Shown: in pieces, positions 40,560 through 51,934 of the stretch | Position numbering within the stretch: the first letter of the stretch is position 1 | How the letters are laid out: every line of letters starts with the position of its first letter | From: Diabrotica undecimpunctata | Taxonomy: Eukaryota; Arthropoda; Insecta; Coleoptera; Chrysomelidae | DNA length: 64,000 nucleotides | Direction of reading: 5' to 3' | Assembly (NCBI RefSeq): GCF_040954645.1 | Contig: NC_092806.1 | Location: 7,068,001 to 7,132,000 of the forward strand | Notes under the pieces: model-generated | Told to the model about the DNA's origin: nothing | What the model saw: only the letters and a program-made list of their open reading frames with translations | Database searches by the model: none | Position numbers and translations under genes: made by a program

Positions 40560-41960
40560 AAATGCCACAAGAAAATAGCTTCAGAACAATATTAAACTTA
40601 TTAGCTTGTAAGGTTTTATTATGAAATTTGCAAATTTTAAATTGTTATTGTTATTCTTATTTTTGTAAGCTTTTTCCATAAAATTGTACAATTTTCAGTG
40701 ACAATAAAGCATATGTCTATTCTACTAATCAGGACTGATATAATTACCGAAAATGTAGAAGAAGAAGTCATTACCTAGCTATGGATAAAAATACGAGATT
40801 AATGAAGAAATCGGTTAAAATATTGGGTAAAACCAGGGCAGAAAAAAGACGTCAGCGGTTTAATAGTGAATGGGAGATGCCAACAAACATAAAAAAGTGG
40901 CATATCAAAAAACTCTTGAAGCATGTCGCACACGGGAAAAAAAGAAGAGTAAAGACGCCTCAGAAGAAAAGAAAAGCGTGTTATTAATCTACTTATGAAG
41001 AATATGAATAGAAAACGTTAAATGTGATACAAAATTTATTTTAAGTAACTAACCAAGACAAAAAAGTTGTAAATAGGTATATTAGCGGTGAAATTCTACA
41101 TAAATTGAAAATATAACCAAACATTAATATTAAAAAGGGAATTATTAAATCATTATATTATAGAGTAAAAATTACTTCTAACGGAAACATTATTTTGGAT
41201 ATGAAAAAATTGATTTATTTTTTCTTCTCTTAAAAATTAAAAGAAGAAAAACATGTACATATTTTGGTAAATTATTCATTGGTTTTCTAAGTAGAAAGGA
41301 TTTTTACAAAATACAGAAAATTTTATAATATAACATTAAATAAGATTATAAAACATTTTCGATTTGAAGAAAAGAACAATATCGTACATAAAAGGATTAT
41401 CAGAAATGGATAGAATGTAAATACAATTATTCCAACTTGCAACAATATTTAAAACAACAAAGACATAGAGATTTATTTTATATAAGACACGCTTTACACA
41501 ATTAACTAATAATCTCTTGTATGTTTACCGGTAGACTTTATCAACGACGAAGTAAAATATAAAATATATAAAAATATTAATATCTATGAACGTGATTAAA
41601 AGTAAAGGGGTGTTCTTTGTAATTAGCACCTGCGGCCATGGTCCACTTTAGAATAGCTGTTCGGCTGGCTCACTGTGTATCTCTAGGCCCCCACAGGGAG
41701 GCGCCCTGATCGCATTTCGGATACGCCCCGACATCTCTGCCAACCCCCAGTACCGCCTTTGAGGATTTTGCGTGAGCAGGAGAGCAGAAGTACATGAAAG
41801 ATATCTCGCATTCCTTTGTTGCCGCCATCGAATCGATTTTGGGCTATAATGTAGTGGAGGAGGTAGTTTGAATTAAACCTATTGAGTTTCATTGTAGTAT
41901 TGAGAGACGGCGTTATGTTCGCCAGCGGTATCCGAGATAAAAGAATATATTTATTTAAAA
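40560..41960. other. No gene recognised
   Basis: The ORF 40781-40987 encodes a very basic 68-residue peptide without a known motif. 41630-41940 is GC-richer (GCGGCCATGG, GGGAGGCGCCC), with minus-strand ORF 41683-41892 of unknown nature. The rest is AT-rich. Confidence 0.4.
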
Positions 41961-41961
41961 A

Positions 41962-44225
41962 TTGAATATTTATAATATGAAGAAAGGGGGAAGTATTCTA
42001 CTAGGTGACTTAAATGCTAGAACCGGAAGAAAAGTAAATAGCAAAGTGGTCGGTCCATTTGGAGAAGAAAAAATAAATAAAAACGGTGAGAGATTAATAA
42101 GTTTCTGCGATCATATGAATTTAAAGATAATGAATGGATATTATCAGCACAAGGATATTCATAAATTCACGTGGATTCAGCCAACGAGGAATTTGAAATC
42201 AATAATCGATTACTGTATATGCAAAGAAAACTCCACAATAAAGGTTAATAACGTTAGAGTCCATCGAGGAGCAGAATGTGGATCTTATCACCATTTGCTT
42301 AAAGCGTCACTACTATTTACATTTAAAGGAAGCCAACGACAAAATGAAAACGAAAGTTCAATGATTGAATGATTCAAATGAGTCTACCCAGTTTCTGTAT
42401 CGAATGAGGTTGAATCTGAAATTGCACGATGTTTGTTACTCCTCACCAATTAATACGTACAACGAAATTATGAAAGCTCTTGACGAAGCTGCAATGGAAG
42501 CTATTGGAGAAGTGGATAGCATAAAAAATATAAATGAATGGTGGAATAAAGAAATAGAAGATCTTGTGGGGAAGAAGAAGAATATGTATAACAAATGGCT
42601 AGCAACAAAGGACCCTTACTATCGACAACAGTACAACAGCTTAAACAAAGAAGTAAAAAAAGAGGTAAATAGAGCCAAAAATGAGATGTGGAATAAAGCC
42701 TGCGATAACGTAGAAAATTTTATGGGTACAGCAAGAAGTAAAGAAGCCTGGAAAACAATTAGAGGTAGTAGAACAGATAGAAAAGAATGCAGTAGGTTAA
42801 CTCTAATAGCCCCAGAATTATGGGTCGAATATTATGAACAAATGCTGACAGAAGATCGAACAGAATTCCAAGATATTGGCTACCAAAAATATGATATTTC
42901 CTACCGCGAAGAAACTGAAATAACACCAGAAGAAATTAAAAAACACGCCAACGCTAAGAAAAATGGAAAGGCTCCAGGACCGGGGGGAGTACCCATTGAA
43001 CTGATTAAATATGGCACTGAAACTATTTCAGCTATTGGCTTATACTTTTAATTTATTCTTGAGAGGAGAAGAGCTAACCCCAGAATGGACAACTGCATAT
43101 ATCAGCAATCTATACAAAAATAAAGGCAACAGAAAAGATTGTAAGAACTACCGAGGGCTTAGTATAACTAACTCAATCTGTAGAGTCTACGGGAAGATAA
43201 TTATAAGCCGAATTGAAGATTGCTGGGAAGACGCTGAAGATCAGAGTGGCTTTCGTACTGGTCGTTCTTGTATAGACAATGTGTTCTGCCTAAAACAAAC
43301 AATAGAAAAGCGTTTGGAACATAATATGGAGACACACATGGTATTTATTGATCTTCAAAAAGCGTATGACAGTGTCTCATTAGCCAAGCTATGGCAGGTG
43401 CTAGAAGACAAGAATATTCTACCGATTTACATTAATGCTGTAAGGGAGTTGTACGATGATATGACGAGTGTACTAAAGATTGGACAAAAAGTGACAAAAA
43501 AGATAAAAGTGACCAAAGGACTTCGCCAAGGCTGCTGCATTGCACCTACACTCTTTAAGATTTATTTGAAGGGGGTTTTGGATATTTAGAAAAGAAAATG
43601 TGAACCTATGGGTGTTAAAATTGGAGACAATACACTGTACAGCTTGCATTTTGGTGATGACCAAGTAATACTTGCAGAAGATCAAGATGATATCCACTAC
43701 ATATTACGAAAAATAGATGAAGAATATACTAAGTGGGGCTTATCAATTAATCCATCAAAAACAGAGTACGTAGTAGTGGGAGGTGAAGGAAAGCACTTAG
43801 AACTAAAAAGCAAACAAATTCAAAATACTGATAGCTATAAATATCTCGGTGTAAACATTACAAACAATTACAACAAATAAAAGCAATGGAAATGAATTAT
43901 TGGAGAAGATGTTGCCAACTCACTAGAAGGGATAGAGTAAGGAATACTGAAATCAGAGAGCGTATGGGCATATACATTGACGTCCTGGAAACTATAGAAT
44001 GCAAAAGGCTAAAATGGTATGGCCATGTAGAAAGGATGAATGATCAACGATGGCCAAAGAGAATGTTACAGTGGATCCCCACCAACCGCAGGAAAAAGGG
44101 AAGACCAAGAAGATCGTGGAGACAAGAAGTAAAAGGTGCAATGGAAGATAGGGGTCTACAAGTAGATGACGGGAACGATCGCAAGCGTTGGAAGCTAGGT
44201 TGCGAGAAACGGCGGCAGCTGTAAT
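41962..44225 (+). pseudogene. RTE-like element with endonuclease and RT, multiply broken
   Basis: The endonuclease part (41962-42372) shows ILLGDLNARTG, IDYCI and CGSYHHLL, where the catalytic SDH is SYH. 42365-43051 is the linker and start of the palm (EWWNKEIEDLVGKKKNMYNK, KNGKAPGPGGVPIEL). 43011-43589 continues the palm (NYRGLSITNSICRVYGKIII, MVFIDLQKAYD, GLRQGCCIAPTLF). 43608-43880 has LHFGDDQVILAED, with FGDD instead of F/YADD. After a deletion of part of the thumb, 43886-44224 reads RRCCQLTRRDRVRNTEIRER, WYGHVERMNDQRWPKRMLQW and GRPRRSWRQEVKGAMEDRGL. Frame breaks lie near 42370, 43040, 43588 and 43880. The 3' end runs into GTTATATATATAG, a short TA tail. Confidence 0.88.
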
Positions 44226-44265
44226 AAACTCGTTATATATATAGAAAGGGGGTATGTCAATCAAG

Positions 44266-46050
44266 TAGGGTGAAGTAAGGAATATTCGTGATATAGGTAA
44301 GTTCGTGATAAATTTCTAATAGTTCGTCACGATCTAGCCTATTGCAGTATAACAGCAGTTTTTTTGCAGTCTCTAGCGGAAAGACCCGACAACCTTATCC
44401 ACCACTGCAAGTCAAATTGCGAAGCTCTGTTGAACCGGGATAAAACGTATTTTTCAGTGTTATTCCTTGTGTTGATGAGAGAGCTTGAAATCTGAAGTGT
44501 ATTCGTTGTTTTATTATTTATGGTGAATATTGCAAAGTTAAGTTTCTAAAAATTACGTATGCTGTTGCTTATAAGCTGCTTAGTATCCCTGTTAAATGAT
44601 ACAGGCAATTTTCGCCAAAAGTTTTCTGAAATAGTTTAAGTTGTGAGGCGGTTTTCTTACAAATTTTAACGTTTGTTTGCGCGGTAAAATGTAGCTAATT
44701 ACTCGCGGTGTATTTACTCTAGTTTTATTTGGATTTTTATCATAGATATAATAAATATGTGAACTATAAATATTAAATAATAAATATCATAAAGATTTTC
44801 TAACATCCAGGGTATCACGAACTTACCTGTGTCTTTTTTTTAGAATTCAAAATGCCTAAAATATCCAAAGGAAAATATCGCCATTATGAAATCTACGATT
44901 TATTAGAAGCCTCAAGGCTTGTAAGAGTAGAGAAACTATCCATATACAGGGCAAGTAAACAAAGTGGAATAGCCTGGAGTACACTGAAAGATTTTTTAAG
45001 TAGAAATGAAGATGACAATCACCAATTTGCCAAACTAGGAAGGCCGTTTGCTCTTAATGCAGAAATTGAAACTCAGTTGTTTAATTACATTATAAAAATG
45101 CAAGATTTGGGTTTTGGTTTGACGGTGCAGATGATAAGAAAGATAGCCTTTCAACTTGCACAACGTACGGAGAGAGAGCACTTCTTCAATAAAGAAAACG
45201 AGCCTGCTAGTAAATGGTGGTGGGCTCAGTACAAAAAGCGATTTAATCTAACACTGCGTGTTCCTGAAAATTTGGCTGCATACAGGGCTTCAATGTCAAA
45301 TAATGAAATACTGGGGGATTTTCATACAAAATTAGAAACATTAATGGTTAGACTTGGAGTTCAGAATAATCCCAATCGTCTCTGGAATTGCGATAAAACC
45401 GGACTAACTTATGTGGTCAAACCAAGTAAAGTCGTTACCTCGGTTGGAAAACGTTATGTCTACAAAAGAGCATATGCAGATAGAGACGAATCTCAAACCA
45501 TGCTTTTAATGCAACTTACAGATAGTGGAAGATTCAAAAAAGTTGTCTATAGACTTCCAACAAGGGGTCACTCCTATTTGCCATGTGACAGGGTCTTTGG
45601 CTTTGTAAAACGAAACCTAAGGAAACATGATAGATTCTACACTTTGAAAGATATAACAGAAATAATACTTTCATCTACAAGGATTAAGTGGAAAATGCAA
45701 ATGTTTTGCACTTTCAAAGTTAGTGGCCCAAATTTTACTTATTATAAAAGAAAGTAAAATTGAGAAAAAAAAGGAAATGTTTACTATTTCTTCCTAGCAT
45801 GAATTTACTTGCGAAAGATTTAAAAAAGGAGTGGTTGTTGTATCTGATTTTATAGGTGGATTTATTAGCAAAACCTTCGAGCCATCCCCCCCTTCCTCAT
45901 TAGTAAGAAAAACTCATGAATCAAAGGATCAGATTCATCAAGAGAAAATTAATGACCCGAAGAACTTTTGCAGTACGTCCCTCAAGAACATGGTTTTACA
46001 ATGAGCTTGTCCAATGGCCTTTAGTTGCAACCAAAAAATGAGCAAAAATG
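44266..46050 (+). mobile_element. Second pipsqueak/DDE element, right end not found
   Basis: TA followed by GGGTGAAGTAAGG (44266) looks like a left terminus. Just inside is AGGTAAGTTCGTGATA (44295-44310), whose inverse TATCACGAACTTACCT occurs at 44813-44828, directly upstream of the transposase ATG. 45760-46050 contains frame-shifted remnants (for example LLQYVPQEHG near 45963) that belong to the C-terminal partner of the fusion ORF rather than to a DDE transposase. No inverted copy of the left end was found to the right. Confidence 0.6.
44852..45757 (+). CDS. Chimeric transposon ORF: HTH-DDE N-terminus fused to another transposon C-terminus
   Basis: A 301-aa continuous ORF. Residues 1-50 are a pipsqueak-type HTH (SIYRASKQSGIAWSTLKDFL). 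Residues 65-140 are a CENP-B-type domain with SKWWWAQYKKRFNLTLRVPE. Residues 176-216 begin the DDE core (LWNCDKTGLTYVVKPSKVVT with Asp181, then YADRDESQT). At about residue 216 it switches, without a stop, to MQLTDSGRFKKVVYRLPTRG then HSYLPCDRVFGFVKRNLRKH. That resembles the C-terminal part of the unclassified insect transposon family seen decayed at 4.1-4.9 kb. The second and third DDE Asp residues are absent, so it should not transpose, but the DNA-binding half is intact. Whether it is expressed is unknown. Confidence 0.7.
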   Translation: MPKISKGKYRHYEIYDLLEASRLVRVEKLSIYRASKQSGIAWSTLKDFLSRNEDDNHQFAKLGRPFALNAEIETQLFNYIIKMQDLGFGLTVQMIRKIAFQLAQRTEREHFFNKENEPASKWWWAQYKKRFNLTLRVPENLAAYRASMSNNEILGDFHTKLETLMVRLGVQNNPNRLWNCDKTGLTYVVKPSKVVTSVGKRYVYKRAYADRDESQTMLLMQLTDSGRFKKVVYRLPTRGHSYLPCDRVFGFVKRNLRKHDRFYTLKDITEIILSSTRIKWKMQMFCTFKVSGPNFTYYKRK

Positions 46051-46059
46051 TATAAAATG

Positions 46060-46920
46060 GCAATTAATTGTAGCTAATTGTATTGTCTTAGAACTGTTTT
46101 AATAAAGTAATATTAATGATAAATAAACACGGTGTAAATTCATCCCCCAATCAAAACTTTCCCCGTAAAACAACACTTTTGTTTATGAAAGGCCTTTTGT
46201 CAGCTATTTTCAATAATAAAAAAAAATACAATATTGATTTTAAAAAGTGTAACTAACATGATTTATTTTGAGTTTTAAGGTCTTTAAAATGTTTTGAAAA
46301 ATCAGAAAAGTATAAAATCGTTTTTTAAAAAACTAAACAGTTTTTTCTTGTTTTCCAATATTTACATTTTTCAGGCCTTTCATAAATAAGCGATTCAAAA
46401 TACTACCGCTGGTGGAACAATGCTCGAACTTGCATTTCAATTCTTGCGTTTAATCTCCGTTACTTCTTCCACTCACCTCTTCACAGGTACTACTATCCTG
46501 ATCGACAATGCTGCAAAAGTAGCAGTGTTAGCGCACAACTTGTTGTTTTTTGTATTATTTAGTTCCATGACAACCAACGCAAGATGCAATTTTAATGTAA
46601 AATATCATTTGTAATGAAGGAACTGAAGATAATATTTTATAGTAAGCTACTACATATTATGCTCCCATCGAGTTAGATATATATGCTCCATACAACTTTA
46701 TTGAATAAAAAAAATTAAATTTCCCAACTTTTAAATGTGGACAAAATCAAATACTTTCTTCTGTTTTGGTGGTTGCCTAACATTAAGCATTCCCACTGAG
46801 CATTGTACTAAAATCCAATGAATTTTAACAAAGTAACTGTTTTGGCACATAAAAAGCTAATTAAGCAGTTTATGTTAAAAATGTTAACACTATTTTAAAT
46901 TATGTTTATTTATTCTACTT
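46060..46920. other. No gene recognised
   Basis: AT-rich DNA with no motifs. The ORF 46420-46614 is not recognised. Confidence 0.5.
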
Positions 46921-46933
46921 AAAGTAATTCAAA

Positions 46934-48755
46934 TACAGTGGAGTTTACCGAACTGAACAAAACCATAAGAAAACAGATAAAGGAAGATTTAAAGAAATAC
47001 CCAGAAGATCGCATTAAGAAAATCATAGAGAAGAACAAAAGTTTAAAAACAATGAAGACAAATATAGGAAAAAGAAAACTAATCATGCTTAAAGTTGAGA
47101 ACAATGAAGAAAGAGATCTAGGAGAAATAGTAAAAATCACAGAAAGATATTACACAGACCTATACAGTTCTAAAAATGACCCACCACTATCATCTAAACA
47201 GAATCTCTCGAGGAAAATACAAAATGTTGGCTCAGAGATATTACCAGAAATAACTGAAGATGAAATCGAAAAATCCATAAACGACATGAAAAGAAATAAA
47301 GCGGCCGGTGAGGACAAAATACTGGCGGAACTGCTAAAAGAAGGAGGAGACACGATAAAAAAAAATGCTAAAAATACTGTTCAACAAATGTCTGTTTGAA
47401 GGCAAAATACCTAAACAATGGAGAAATGTCAACACAATCTTAATACATAAGAAAGGAGACCGAACAGACCTAAACAACTACCGTCCTATTTCCCTTTTGT
47501 CACAAGTATATAAATCCTTCACAAGAATAATAAACAACCGACTAACCTATAAACTTGATAACTACCAACCAGTGGAACAGGCCGGATTCAGGAAAGGATA
47601 CAGCACAATCGACCATCTACATGCGCTTAAAATCTTAATTGAGAAAACCAATGAATACAACCTTCCGCTGTACTTAGCATTCGTGGATTATGAAAAGGCT
47701 TTCGACATTATTGAACACTGGGCGGTGGAAGAAGCTCTGGTCAATAGTAGCATAGATTCAAGATACCGACAGTTGATACATGATATTTACCAAAACGCAA
47801 CCATGTCCGTAATTCTGGACGACAAATTAATAACGGATAATATAAAAGTTAAACGAGGAGTCCGACAAGGCGATATAATTTCACCTAAACTGTTTACCTT
47901 GACCCTCGAAGATATAATAAAATCAACAGATTGGGAAAACAGGAATATGTATTAACGGAAAGTACCTAAATCACCTTAGATATGCGGATGATATACTCCT
48001 GATCTCCTCGGAACGACAAGAACTAGAATTAATGCTGAATGAACTTCATGAAAAATCACTGCAAAAAGGCCTAAAAATTAACTTCAACAAAACAAAACTA
48101 ATGACAAACACGGAAGACCAAGAGGCAATAAAAATACAAACAGAAAAAATAGAACAGGTAAATGAGTATATCTATCTAGGACAAGCAATCAGAGCTAACA
48201 GAGAAAATCAAACAGCCGAAATATCGAGACGAGTAAGAATGAGATGGGCAGCGTTCGGCAAACTTTCTTACGTTCTAAAGAATCAAACAATCCCTCTATA
48301 CTTACGAAGCAAGGTATATAACTCCTGTATAATACAGGTGCTCACCTACGGAGCACAGACATGGACAATTACACAGGCCAATTTGGATAGGATAAGGAAG
48401 GCACAAAGAGCGATGGAGAGACAAATGTTGGGTATATCACTTGATATAAAACGTAACCAGTGGATCAGAACTAGAACAAAGACAGTAGACGCGATAGAAC
48501 AAGCAGCAAAACTGAAATGGAAATGGGCTGGACACAATGAACGTCTCCAAGACGGACGATGGAACAATGCCATCGGAAAGTGGCGTCCATACAATGCAAA
48601 GAGATTAAGAGGCAGACCACAGATAAGGTGCGAAAATGACATCAGGAAACAAGGAGATCCCACATGGCAGAGAACAGCTCAAGATAGGGAAAGATGGAGA
48701 GAACTGGGGGAGACCTACATCCAACAATGGAAGGATAGATAATAGGTTAAAAAAA
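46934..48755 (+). pseudogene. RTE-like retrotransposon, 5'-truncated, 13-bp TSD
   Basis: AAAGTAATTCAAA flanks it at 46921-46933 and 48756-48768. The frame starts in the linker (46938), then ITEDEIEKSINDMKRNKAAG. A one-base change in an A run near 47360 shifts into MLKILFNKCLFEGKIPKQWR, NNYRPISLLSQVYKSFTRII, LAFVDYEKAFD and KRGVRQGDIISP. A second shift near 47950 leads to LNHLRYADDILLISSE, YIYLGQAIRANRENQTAEIS, LTYGAQTWTITQANLDRIRK, WAGHNERLQDGRWNNAIGKW and RERWRELGETYIQQWKDR. RT catalytic residues are intact, and only two single-base indels break a 600-codon frame. The endonuclease is missing. The A-rich 3' end is AATAGGTTAAAAAAA. Confidence 0.92.
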
Positions 48756-48769
48756 AAAGTAATTCAAAA

Positions 48770-49049
48770 AGCAATATTTCGATTCTTCAGGGCCCAGATA
48801 ACAAAAAAAAAAAAATCAAAAATAGGGGATTTATTTTGTAAAAAAAAACAACAAACAACAAGGATTCCACATTGGAAGATCTGGCATCTGGTATACAGTC
48901 TAATATATTTCAATAATATTTACTTTCTGGAATAAATAATAATTATTTTATTTCTTATTGTATTTCCTAGCATGTCGATTAATTCATTTTGTGTACATTT
49001 ACTTAAATATTAGATTCTGTGATTTTCATTAAGTATTCTGTCAATATGT
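48770..49049. other. Intergenic
   Basis: A/T-rich with A runs; nothing recognisable. Confidence 0.4.
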
Positions 49050-49185
49050 CTCCATAGGTTGCTCCAAAACTGAAGCTACTGAAATATGATAAACACATTC
49101 AGTATGTACCTGGTAAATATTTACATATTGCTGATTATCTGTCTAGAAATGTAAGTGGTGAAAGTGAGGAGAATAATGCTGATCA
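49050..49185 (+). pseudogene. Ty3/gypsy RNase H C-terminal fragment
   Basis: PKLKLLKYDKHIQYVPGKYL followed by HIADYLSRNVSGESEENN is the L..YD..I.Y.PGK....AD.LSR end of gypsy-type RNase H. No other part of that element is nearby. At its right edge it abuts a G/C-rich repeat piece (49185-49260: GAGCACCCAGGGAGGG, TTAACCCCCCCTCCCC) like those at 12.48 and 15.1 kb. Confidence 0.7.
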
Positions 49186-49490
49186 CTGGAGCACCCAGGG
49201 AGGGTTTTGGGTTTTGGGGGTTAACCCCCCCTCCCCTAAATATTTTTGGGAAATTGTATGTTTTAAATAAAGGAATGCAGAGAAAACAAAAAAACATCCT
49301 CACCTCTACTAATAAAATCAGTTCCTTCCAGCAAAAGCTTTTACTGTGGATAAAAAAAGTTGAAAATTAAGCCACGTGGGGCATGTTTCAGTTAACAGAC
49401 AATTTCAATGTAGAACCAAATCTGTCAGACCTTTTTTGAAAAGTCTTAGTAAGCTGATTGGCTGAATTTAAAAGTATTTTCTCTCCCTAG

Positions 49491-49775
49491 ATACGTCATC
49501 AATGGACTGGGTGCGAAATCCATACATCGAGTCGGCTTATGACCCGGTCTTGTTCACTACTGATGAAGAGTACCCTCTTCAACTGATAGATATCAAAAAC
49601 GACTGTGGACTTAAATTTAAGTACAGTAAACTAGTTGAAGAAGTAAAGGCTCAGTCAAAACTGAAGAAAATCAAAGTTGATGTAGATGTTGCAACATTTT
49701 GGATTCCCCTCTTCAATGAATATCCAGTGGTCACAAAAAACTTTTTATTATCAACTTTTCTCTTTTAATACAAAA
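49491..49775 (+). pseudogene. hAT transposase C-terminal fragment
   Basis: MDWVRNPYIESAYDPVLFTT, then YPLQLIDIKNDCGLKFKYSK, FWIPLFNEYPVVTKNFLLST and FLF. The pattern DWV.NPF, D..LK.KF, FW...EYP is the region before and at the start of the hAT dimerisation domain, in the style of ZBED5/SCAND3-type transposases. Only about 90 residues remain. It ends just before an RTE fragment. Confidence 0.65.
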
Positions 49776-49829
49776 TATATGTTTGTGACAGATCACTACT
49801 TTCTTTTAGCTAATCTTTTGTGCTCCTTT

Positions 49830-51790
49830 AAACAATACTACAAACAGTACACCGAAAGTGAGAGAAACAATACTACACAGTACAAAACGGAGAGATATAA
49901 ATTGCACCTTTTATTCCAACCAAGTATTAAACATCTTTTTCAATCTAGATTAGAAAAGGAACTAAATGAGATGGAAAGAAATATGGATGTAGAACAAGAA
50001 TACAACAACCTCAAAACGATAATAAAAAAAGTGCTTATGAAGTATTAGGAACAGAGAACAACGACAAAAAACACCACGAACCACCATTTATGACAAAAAA
50101 CGTAAAAGAAATGATACAAGAAAAAAAAAATATGTAAGAAATGGCTAACAAATAAAACAGCTAGCAATAGAGTAACATATCAAAGGAAAAACGGAGAAGT
50201 ACGCAATCAAATAAAAGAAGCAAAAAACAATTTCTGGTAACAAAAATGTGTTCAAGTTGAAAATTTAATTGGTGGTTCTCAGACTACGGAAGCATGGAGA
50301 AAAGTGGGAAAATCACTATAAAAATTTACTCCAAGAGTCCAGATTGGAATATATGGAAGAGGAATACAGTATGGAGAGACAAACAAATAGTAACATTAAT
50401 ACTACTAACAACGAGGTCCGTACTGCATTAATTAAAATGAAAAACAGGCGATCTCCAGCACCTGGCAATATAGCTGTAGAGTTACTTTAAGCAGGAGGTC
50501 CACTCCTAATAGAACGAATAACTTTTCTAATGAATCAATGCTGCCGACAAATTAAAGTACTATCTGAATGGAAAATCGCTCACGAAGTGTCCATCTTTAA
50601 AAAGGGTAATCAAAAAGATCCTAACAGCTACAGAGGATTAAGTGTCCTACCTACTTTCGGGAGATTGTTTCGAAGGATAATAAATGGAAAAATACAAGAT
50701 GATGTAGGACATCTAATTAGCGAAGACCAAAGTGGATTTACGCCTGGTGGATCTTGTACTGATAACTTGTTTATACTCCAACAATTAATAGAAAAAAGAA
50801 TAGCGGTTGGTACTGAAGTACATCTAGCCTTCATCGGCCTAGAAAAGGCGTATGATACAATTCAAAGACTTAAATTGTGGCAAGCTTTACAACAACTCGG
50901 CATTACTCCATACCTTTTAGGAATAATCACAGAAGTATACAGAAATACCACTACTTACCTAAAATTAATTTGGAAATAGACTATCAGAGCCAATAAAAGT
51001 AACTAAAGGACTAAGACAAGGTTGTAGTATGTCACCCTTACTGTTTAATTTATATATTAAGGCAGCCTTCCAAAATTGGGAATCATGACGTACTATTCTC
51101 ATGGAGGGGGTGGGGGGGTGTGTTGGTTACAAGTCAGCATGAAGGAAACAGAATATTTAGTTATCAATTCAGATGCAAGGCTTTTGAAGTGTTGATAGAC
51201 GAGGACGTGGAAATAAAACAAGTGGAATAATTTAAATATTTAGGTGCACTCATTGATAAGAACGGCTTGGGAGAAACCGAAATTAAACACCGAATTAATC
51301 AAGGACATAAAAATTGTAGGATGTTTGAACTCATGGTGGGATCGCAAAAGGAACAAAAAAAAATAATAGGGCAAACCATGGTTGAATCAGTTCTTTGTTA
51401 TGACTCTGAAGTATGGACAATTAATGCAGGTCTGAAGAGAAGATTGTTGGCAGTTGAAATGGATTATTTGAGAAGAAATGCTAGAACAATAAGGCTGGAA
51501 AGGAAGACCAACGGATCTATAAGAAATAACACGAATGCTACAGAACCGGTCATTGACAGAATAGAAAGAAGAGGTTTAAAATGGTTTGGACACCTATTGA
51601 GAATGCCTGACGAACGTTGGTCATAAAAAATTCACAGATGGAAGCCCCTGGAAGAAACAAAAGAGGTAGACCTCGACGTTCATGGAATGAAGGAATTAGA
51701 AGAGCGATGGAATCGAGAGGTTTAGAGGAGGAGCAAGCCTTGGACCGGGAGGATTGGCGGAGGAGAACGGGAATACGGCGATAACCGTCT
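49830..51790 (+). pseudogene. RTE-like element lacking the YADD segment
   Basis: 49890-50260 gives the post-endonuclease linker (LEKELNEMERNMDVEQEYNN, WLTNKTASNRVTYQRKNGEV). 50269-50490 and 50530-50979 give the palm (LIKMKNRRSPAPGNIAVELL, NSYRGLSVLPTFGRLFRRII, DQSGFTPGGSCTDNLFILQQ, AFIGLEKAYD). LRQGCSMSPLLFNLYI follows in a shifted frame near 51010. Then a G-rich stretch (51100-51122) replaces the catalytic YADD block. 51267-51626 continues with TMVESVLCYDSEVWTINAGL and GLKWFGHLLRMPDERWS. The C-terminus continues in another frame as GRPRRSWNEGIRRAMESRGL. It ends in a (TA)n tract. Confidence 0.85.
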
Positions 51791-51823
51791 CCTAAATGTA
51801 TTGTACTTACAAGTCGGATCCTG

Positions 51824-51933
<110 letters not shown>

Positions 51934-51934
51934 C

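Noticed and set aside
40781..40987. 68-residue lysine-rich ORF
   Set aside because: Composition follows A-rich DNA; no family, splice or polyA support.
41630..41940. GC-richer stretch with ORF 41683-41892 on the minus strand
   Set aside because: No domain or repeat partner recognised; could be an old repeat.
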